In this document: positions 36,101-45,100 of the stretch, one piece after another | Layout of the letters: each line of letters begins with the position of its first letter | Numbering within the stretch: position 1 is the first letter of the stretch | Program-made: the position numbers and the translations under genes | Notes under the pieces: generated by a model | The model's input: only the letters and a program-made list of their open reading frames with translations | What the model was told of the DNA's origin: nothing | Databases searched by the model: none | Assembly (NCBI RefSeq): GCF_027579695.1 | Contig: NC_083596.1 | Coordinates: 15,711,759-15,775,758, forward strand | Direction: 5' to 3' | Length of the DNA stretch: 64,000 bases | From: Neoarius graeffei | Taxonomy: Eukaryota > Chordata > Actinopteri > Siluriformes > Ariidae

Positions 36101-39100
36101 ATTACGTGATAATGTTGAAGAAATTTGCAGAAAACCACCAGGTCGTTTTCTCATAAACAAACCAGCGCTGACGTAGGATTCAGAAGGAGGCGTCCCGCAC
36201 GCGACGTCACGAAAATCAATGTTTCCCGGGAAATCCAAATGCCAAGTTTTTTCAGAGGCGGACCAATTCGCCTCAAATGGCTTGATTTCAACTGAATTTT
36301 TCCGGTATTGCGCAAGGTAAAAAAAATTGCACAAAATGCAAAATGTTACAGATATTTGACCAAAGTTTAATATAAAATAGGAGAATTACATTGATCTTGC
36401 TCCTGAATTTACCCGTGATATGCACTTTAAGTCCATGTCGAGTCACGAGTCCTGAAAATTAGGGCATGAGTCGGACTCGAGTATTACAAGCCTGCTGGAA
36501 GGAGTCTCCAACATCAGTGTAAGTTTTCAGGAAAAAGACTTTCAGGACGGAGGGCTTTATGGTTTTACAGTAATATAACAAGCTGTATTTTTTTTCTTCT
36601 TAACTTTAAGAGCTAGAGAAAAACGAAAGGCTAGTAAGAAAACAACTGTTTATAGCTGCTATAACATAAGCAGGGCGGCACAGTGGTTCGCATTGTCACC
36701 TCACAGCAAGAAGATTCTGGGTTCGAACCTCGTAGGCAACGGGGGCCTTTCTGTATGGAGTTTGCATGTTCTCTTCATGGTTGCGTGGGTTTCTTCTGGG
36801 TGCTCTGGTTTCCTCCCAGAGTCCAAAGACATGTGGATTAAGTCAACTGGCTACTCTAAATTACTCCTAGGTGTGAACGTGAGTGTGGATAGTTGTTCGT
36901 CTCTGTGTTAGCCCTGCAACAGATTGGCGACTCTGCAAATCTATAAATTTGTGTACCCCGCCTCTCATCTCAAGTCAGCTAGAATTGGCTTCAGCTTCCT
37001 CCATGACCCTGATGGACAAGCGGTACAGATGATGGATGGATAACAATAGGAACTTGTTTCACAGACGTTCTACTACATTAAATCTAAATGGCTCAGAACT
37101 GATGCTTTTATTAATACAACTTTTTCACAGTCAGTAAATCATGGATCTGATGTCAGGTTTCAGGATCAGACCTGTTGATGTTGATGATGTGTCCATCGTC
37201 GATGTTTCTCTCCTTCATAGACTGATAAGCTTCACGCGTGCAAATAGCCAGAGCGAGAACGTTCACCTAAAAAGGAGATTGAGACAACACTGAGGCACAG
37301 TAACAGAAAAGCCACAACCACAAAATTTCCTAGGTCAGAAAGAACCACAACTTCCTTCTCATCCTTTCTTCCACGCAATTTAGCGCAGGCGATTTCTGAC
37401 CTCGGAAAGGACATTTGAACTTTGAAGAGATCAAGTCAAAGTGTCTCAGAGTGATACAGGACATTCGGGCAGAAATAATGACTGGCTGCTTTTCTGCTTT
37501 CATCCATCAAGATTTAGCTGCACTGTGATGCATGACATGACGCTATAATTATTTTGCACTGTTTTTCCCATCTCATGTGCATGGTGATGTTCTCAAAAGT
37601 TTATTTAGAGGCAGACAAAAGTCTTCATTTCGACAGAAGATCATGGAAAATCTTTGGACAAGAGTGCTCTGAGAGCACAATATCCCCCGCTGGCAACTAT
37701 GCCTTAACCACGGGCGATTGCTCTAAGACAACGAGGGATGGACAGCCTCCTCTAAAAATGACGAACATCGTGTAGGATGAATTGCGCTAGGCTTATGTTA
37801 TAGCCGACCTTATAACATTGCTATTTCAGATCCAGAATCATAGAAATATATGTGCTCAACCCAACTACAGTGCGAAATCATTCCGTTATAACTTTCCCCA
37901 GTTCACCTAATGTGTGCGTGAGTTTTTCCCCCTCGTGACAGCGCGATGCAGCCCAGCCTCAGTGGATTGGGAGCTATGTGCTTGTCAATCTCAAAATGCA
38001 AGACGATTATTGGACAAATACTGCGAAAATGCCCGCCCACGGAGTCTCACGGACTCCCAGCCTCAATGGACTTCAACGGCATTTGGGAGCTATGCGCTTT
38101 TCAATCTCAAAATGCAAGACGGTTATTGGACAAATACTGTGAAAACGCCCGCCCACGGACTCCGAGCCTCACATGGGAGGGACATGGCAGTTTCCGCGAG
38201 GAGACTGGGGATTGGTGAAAGCGGCCGGATATTTTCTTTGACTGACAGCTCGTTTCAACTATAGACAGGCAGCGGACAGTGTTGCCAGATTGGGCGATTT
38301 CCCACCCAATTGGGCGGTTTTAAGTGCATTTTGGCTGGTTTTGAACATATTTTGGGCTGGATAACGTCAGCAGTATCTGGCAACATCAGTTCAGTCCCAT
38401 GCGGATTTGTAAGTGCTGTGGTGTATTGTAAGAGATCGGCTTACATTTCGATTTCATTCATTTCATACGGTTTCTACCAGCTTTTTTAGTTTGTATATAT
38501 TTTCATTGTAAATAAAGTGTAAATATAGTGTTGTCAAGTTTGCTATCTTAGTTCCAGAAATTTCGTTTATTTGAGTGACTGAACTTGAACTTGAGGGGGC
38601 TAGTCAGCTAGCAAGAAAGCTGCGCACGGATGCCAAGCATTGCTGATTTAATTTTGGCGAAGCCATTTGCCAGTCTTCCTTTCGAGGAAAAAATTAAAAT
38701 TAAAGAGCAGGGTAGACCAACGCCTCAATTTGACTTGGTGAAAAAGGTAGGGAATAATACTCGTTCCTTTCAGCTCTCCTGGTACGAGAAAGTGAATTGG
38801 CTAACAGCAAGTGACCCACATCAACAACAGTAAATAGGCTACTTTAGTAATATGTCATGGATGGACCAAAAATATAGAATCTATTTAAAATGTTTATGCT
38901 GAGTATAATCTATTGGAATATATGTTTTTCTGGATATGAATTAAACACAGCTACAATTTGGAAAACATTTTTAAACAAAAACACAGCCGAGGTCAATTTT
39001 TAAACAACATGCCACAATTTCTCATCTCATCATCTCTAGCCGCTTTATCCTTCTACAGGGTTGCAGGCAAGCTGGAGCCTATCCCAGCTGACTACGGGCG

Positions 39101-42100
39101 AAAGGCGGGGTACACCCTGGACAAGTCGCCAGGTCATCACAGGGCTGACACATAGACACAGACAACCATTCACACTCACATTCACACCTACGGTCAATTT
39201 AGAGTCACCAGTTAACCTAACCTGCATGTCTTTGGACTGTGGGGGAAACCGGAGCACCCGGAGGAAACCCACGCAGACACGGGGAGAACATGCAAATTCC
39301 ACACAGAAAGGCCCTCGCCGGCCACGGGGCTCGAACCCAGGACCTTCTTGCTGTGAGGCGACAGCGCTAACCACTACACCACCGTGCCGCCATGCCACAA
39401 TTTTAAAATATAAAATGTTAAAATATACCCCCCCCCAACACCACCATCATGTATATTGGACAGTCGGCTAATGGGCCAAAAGAACCTGTTATTTCACAGT
39501 TTGTGACCCTGCCAACAATCAGCCAGATCAGAGGCAAGAGTATGGGCAAAATTGATGTGTTTTTTCTTTTAAAATCTGGAAATATCGTAACCGACCAGCC
39601 TCCCCTGTTTGAAAGACTACCAGCCGCCACTGGCCTTAACTCTGGTAAAACATGACCGAATTTAACGAAATTGCAATATGCGTATAACCAACATATAACA
39701 ATGCCTCTTGTCAAGTTTCGTGAAATTCCTCCGAAACTTGTGAGAGGAGTTGATTTCAGAAGGTGAGCACCCTTCCTGGGACGGACGGACGGACGGACAG
39801 ATGGATGGACATTGCCACAACATAATCCCACTTTGGGCCTTTCGGCCAGCAGGGGATAAAAAGTGATGGAAAATGGTGACTTGTGCATCATATGACCAGG
39901 AACACGAACTAACACGGTGAAACAGGTCAAGTTCTATTTTATACTGTGTTTAAAGGTGGTGATGGGAAATTAAGAGGGTGGGACTAAATCTCTATCCTCA
40001 GGAGAGCATGAGTCCAAATCCTGACAATGCCAAAGCCATCCATGGCCGGGAGCCGAGGGAACAAAACTGGCCATGCTCTCTGAGTGGGATTGATATCATC
40101 CTCTTTCACTTTCTCTCCGTCATGTCAATCACAGCGACACTGGCCAATCACGGCCACATGTGAGCTCATGGTATGTGGAAGAGGGTAGATAGCGCTTTCC
40201 TCCAAGTGTGTTATGCAGCACATTAAGCTTCATGTGTCTCAGGTCCATACTGGATCCAGTGCCTGTCCAGGGAACACTCAGTGTGACGCAGGAATACAAC
40301 CTGAATGGTACGTCAGTCCATCAGAGAACACCATGCACAACACTTATTCACACCTAGGGGTAATTTAGCCTCGCCAATCAGACTACCAGCATATTTTTGG
40401 GAGACGGGAAGAAACTAGAGAACCTAGGAGAACACAGGAAGAACCAAACCTGAACTCAGGATAGAAGCAGGAACCCCACGTCTTTAATGTTTTGCAAATC
40501 TGAGACCATTCTTTCATTCTGATTTTTTTGGGGGCTTAAATGAAAGAAAAAGAAAGTTGGCACTAAAACAAAACACACACACACACACAGTAAGAATGCT
40601 AGCCATGGCAACAAATGCACAGGCATGGGAACTGTTTAGTTGCTGAATGGGAGACGTTTCTGGTGAATAATGGATGGTGGAGAGCTCAATGAATCACACT
40701 GTATGAGGAAAGCACTAACGCTCAGACAATAAAGCGGAAATACAGAGGCCTCTGGAGTCAAACAGGAGTGTGGGGGTAACGTCAGGCTCTTTTCCTGAGG
40801 CCTGATATTTGGAGCTTACACACTTGATGTATGGTCTTAAATGTATGCTTCTGAAGAAAATGATTTTTACTAAAAATGGAAAACTACTGACATGATTATA
40901 CAAAGATTATATTCATGTCAGGTAAAATAAATAAATAAATAAATATAAAAACTGGTGATTTTTGTCCGTCACATGACCTTCGATGGCGGCACGGTGGTGT
41001 AGTGGTTAGCGCTGTCGCCTCACAGCAAAAAGAGTCCTGGGTTCGAACCCTGGGGCCGGCGAGGGCCTTTCTGTGTGGAGTTTGCATGTTCTCCCCGTGT
41101 CCGCGTGGGTTTCCTCCGGGTGCTCCGGTTTCCCCCACAGTCCAAAGACATGCGGTTAGGTTAACATGGAGCAGCCTTGGCCTGAAGGTTGGGCTGAAGT
41201 ACCCTTGAGCATGGTACCTAACCCCCAACTGCTCCCCGGACACCGTAGCATAGCTGCCCACTGCTCTGGGTATGTGTGTGTGTGTGTGTGCACTCATTGC
41301 TCACTTGTGTGTGTTCACTGCTTCAGATGGGTTAAATTTCACTATGTGCTTAAGTCTGTGCTCGAGTGTACATGTGATAAATAAAGACTTCTTGGCTCAT
41401 TCATGGCTCATCTGGATTCACCTATGTGAATTAGGTCAACATTCTTAAACGGGATTTTTTTTGGGGGGGGACTCATTAAAAAAAGGAGGGGCTTGGATTT
41501 TTTGGAGGGGGTTCAAAAAAGAATGAGAACACTTCGATAACCTCTCTCGATTCACCTTTCCCCTCTTGTTTCTCGCTCACCCCACCTCCTTTATATCTTC
41601 TATCCTCTTATATCTCTCTCCCCAGAATTACACTTATATACATGTCTAATTTAATTTGCTTTTTTCACTTTTTACTGTCCTTGCTGGGAATTGAACTGAG
41701 GACCTTCTGCTTTGAAGTCAACCACTACGCCACAGAGGATTCGACTGCAACACAGAAATTAAACATTCCACTAGATTACCCAACCCTAACCCTAAATCCT
41801 AATTCACCTAGGTAAATCCAGAATCACCTGATTTCAAAAATCACCTGTAACATTTACACTAGGGGTTGCACAGACTAATCAACTCGTCAAACAGTCAACT
41901 TTACTGCTCTGTGATGACGCTTTATACTTGAAATCAACTAGCCACCAATCATGTGATTATGATACAAACAACGTCCAAAACAAGGACACTGTTGATAACG
42001 AAAGTGAGCCAGTCATGAGGAAAAAAAGCCAAGCTTGAGCAAGACTTTGAGCAACATTTTGGGCCACTCGATCAAAGCAGAAGGAAAGTGGGACATCACA

Positions 42101-45100
42101 GTACCGTAGCTGAAGAATTCCATAATTATTTCTTAGCACTGAATATTCACACCATGGAGAAGCCGCGGCAGCGGTGGGCCCGCAACCAGGACAGATTTTC
42201 CTGTTTGGCCAACCTGCCCAAAACCAACTTGGCCAAGCAAGAGAATTTTTTCTCTGATTGGGAATATGATCACGCAACAAAGGGCGAGTCTTAATCCAGC
42301 TCACATTGATGCCTTTATCTTTGTACACACAAACCAGGATTGAAAAGCAAAAACTGTGACTGAACAGGACTCTGACAGCGACTAGTAGGCTTACAAGCTG
42401 GACCTTGACTGAGTTTTGTTTTTCCCCCAAGTGTTATACAGATCGTTCTTCTTTTGCACTTAAATGGAAGTTGTAGCATCGGCTACAAGTGTTATTGTTG
42501 CGTAAATTGTTGCTGCCGAGGTTCAACCTGTTGTTGTTTCTACTTGTTTCGGTAGCTATGTGTCAGCATATATATGTATGAAGATTGTTGCTAAGCATTC
42601 CTGTTTCCTGTGGTTTTATGAATGAAGTAGGCTAATCAACAATTAGTCAACGTTGACTCAACTTTCATCACATAATTGTTGACTTTAAAAAATCTGAACC
42701 TAATTTACACTCCTATGTAGACCCAAACACACACACATACCTTCAGGAGAATCCCAATAAATCCTATTAAATTCCGTTGAGAGCAAATACAAAAGCCGTG
42801 GTTCACTAGCATCCATGCTAATGGTTGAAGGACATTCTAATCTCATCTCATCTCATTATCTCTAGCCGCTTTATCCTGTTCTACAGGGTCGCAGGCAAGC
42901 TGGAGCCTATCCCAGCTGACTATGGGCGAAAGGCGGGGTACACCCTGGACAAGTTGCCAGGTCATCACAGGGTTGACACATAGACACAGACAACCATTCA
43001 CACCTACAGTCAATTTAGAGTCACCAGTTAACCTAACCTGCATGTCTTTGGACTGTGGGGGAAATCGGAGCACCTGGAGGAAACCCACGCGGACAACATG
43101 CAAACTCCGCACAGAAAGGCCCTCGCTGGCCACGGGGCTCGAACCCAGAACCTTCTTATTGTGAGGCGACAGCGCTAACCACTACACCACTGTGCCGCCC
43201 GACATTCTAATCGTTTACACAAAATATCTTTTTTTCAAATTAACCATTGACTTTCAATTTATAAGTTGGGTAAATCATACATGTCAACCTATACGGACAA
43301 CGGCGCTTTAAGGGGGGGGCTTCGGGGGGCTCAAGCCCCTGGGCCACAGCCAATCAGGGGCCTCGTAAAGGGGCCTTGTAATATTAATAAAATAATAAAC
43401 TGTCAGAATTGTGGGCCTACATTAATGTATGGATAGAAATAAGGTTAGAAATAAATGAGCACACAGTAGCCTGCTGTAAGAGACATGGTGGATGTGGTTC
43501 GCGAAACGAACACCCACAACTGTACCAGAATAAAATGTAACAAAATGTAACGTCACGCACGAAAGCGCGCCAAAGACTGCAGACTACAGAGACACAAAAT
43601 TTAGAGGCTTTGAAAGATGAAGCGTTCACATGTTAGCGGGGCGCATAAAAGGAAAAAAAAAGAGAGAGATGCAGGTAATGATAGAATCGTTGCCTAACGT
43701 TTTAAGGTAAGGACACTTGATTATTAATGTTTGCCCGCCGTGGCTTGTTGTTGACGAAAGGCCCACATGATTTTGCCTTATGCAGCTACTGCTAGCGTCA
43801 TGCTTTGAACTAGGTTAAGCTCATTTGCGCTAATGGGTTTATTGAAGGACTTTGATGTAGCTAGTTTCTTTTTAAAAAATCGTATGCTCAAAACAGTATG
43901 CCCGTGTTCATCATGTTTAACTTTTTTCTTGATGGAGTGCGTGAAATATTGTTGCAAGTGGTATTTCGATGCAGTCATGTCAAAAAGGCAGTTGAATGCA
44001 CGGTCTTAGTCAAGGAGAAGGAAGACTTGCATGATGCTTGAACATAGATCGGTAAAATAGACCCTAGTAGGACTTGGTTTCGTGTATTTCGGTCTGTAGA
44101 GTTATGAGTTTGGCCGCTGTCCATGGTGTTTACGTTTCATGTGGCCGCTGAGCCAAGTACCTTGACTTGCAGTGAATGTTTGTTTTCATGCCGCCGAGCT
44201 ATTTTTATGTATTTTATTTTTTAAAAGGACTTGTCTGTAGGTGTGTGTGTTTTATGTTTACAGCACATAGGTCTACATTATAGCGCACACGCGCTTGTGT
44301 GGTTATCTCTGGCCATGCCCCTGCGTGAAAGTTACACAGTATCACTGTCCTGTCCGTGGTAATAATCAGAACCGGCTCTGTAATGATAATGCGCGCGTTC
44401 TTCTCTCCCTCTGTGGTCGGATGTGTTGAGCGATGTGAGCGTGGGCCTTGCGCAGCTACGCTGAGCCAAACGTAACCTATCGTAGGCTTCTAGGCTAATT
44501 ACGCGCTTACACTGTAAATGCTTGACACGTATTGCAAATAAAATAAGAGTGTTTTCCTGGCCAACGGTAAGAGTAGGGTTGACAGGTAGCCTATGAGGGG
44601 CCTCAAAAAACCCAGTAGCCCCTGGACCACGGGTGTTGATAAAGTGCCCCTGTATACGGAATGTCCGTATTTTATACGGATTTGATTCAATAAACGTAGT
44701 ATACAGGCGTACAAATAAAGTTATACGGATTCTCTAAAAAAACTTCAATATTTATTTAGAGCTATAATCAATTCCCACGATGATAAAAGAGCGCATAACA
44801 TTTACAAACGTACTGTACACTACAGAAAGCACTGACAGCCAGTAAAGAGTCTTATGAAATCGCGCGTTATCTTGTGGTAGCGAGACTTCGTTCCACTTCT
44901 GATCATGCGCACACCACATTGCGAGAATCCCGCCAACCGGGAAGTAACATTTTGTTTGAAACACGTATTTCCACCTGAGCGACTTTCACTAGCGACTGAA
45001 AAGATTCTGAATGGGCACTCCGGCAAGATCAACACAGACACTTGGTGTGACATGCAGCCTAGTGAGGTATTGGTGCAGACTGCTAAAAAAAGCTGTCATG

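Larger units (their letters stand above)
33598..36494. mobile_element. hAT element M, with U1, N and a SINE inside
   Basis: Ends CAGTGTTGTAGTCAAG and the inverse of GTATTACAAGCCTG with an exact 8-bp duplication CTGGAAGG (33590-33597, 36495-36502). Subterminal AGTCCGAGTC/CGAGTCC repeats near both ends. No transposase. Confidence 0.75.

Noticed and set aside
41865..42720. Possible hAT around AGGGGTTGCACAGACTAATC
   Set aside because: Only one convincing end; no matching inverse or 8-bp duplication.
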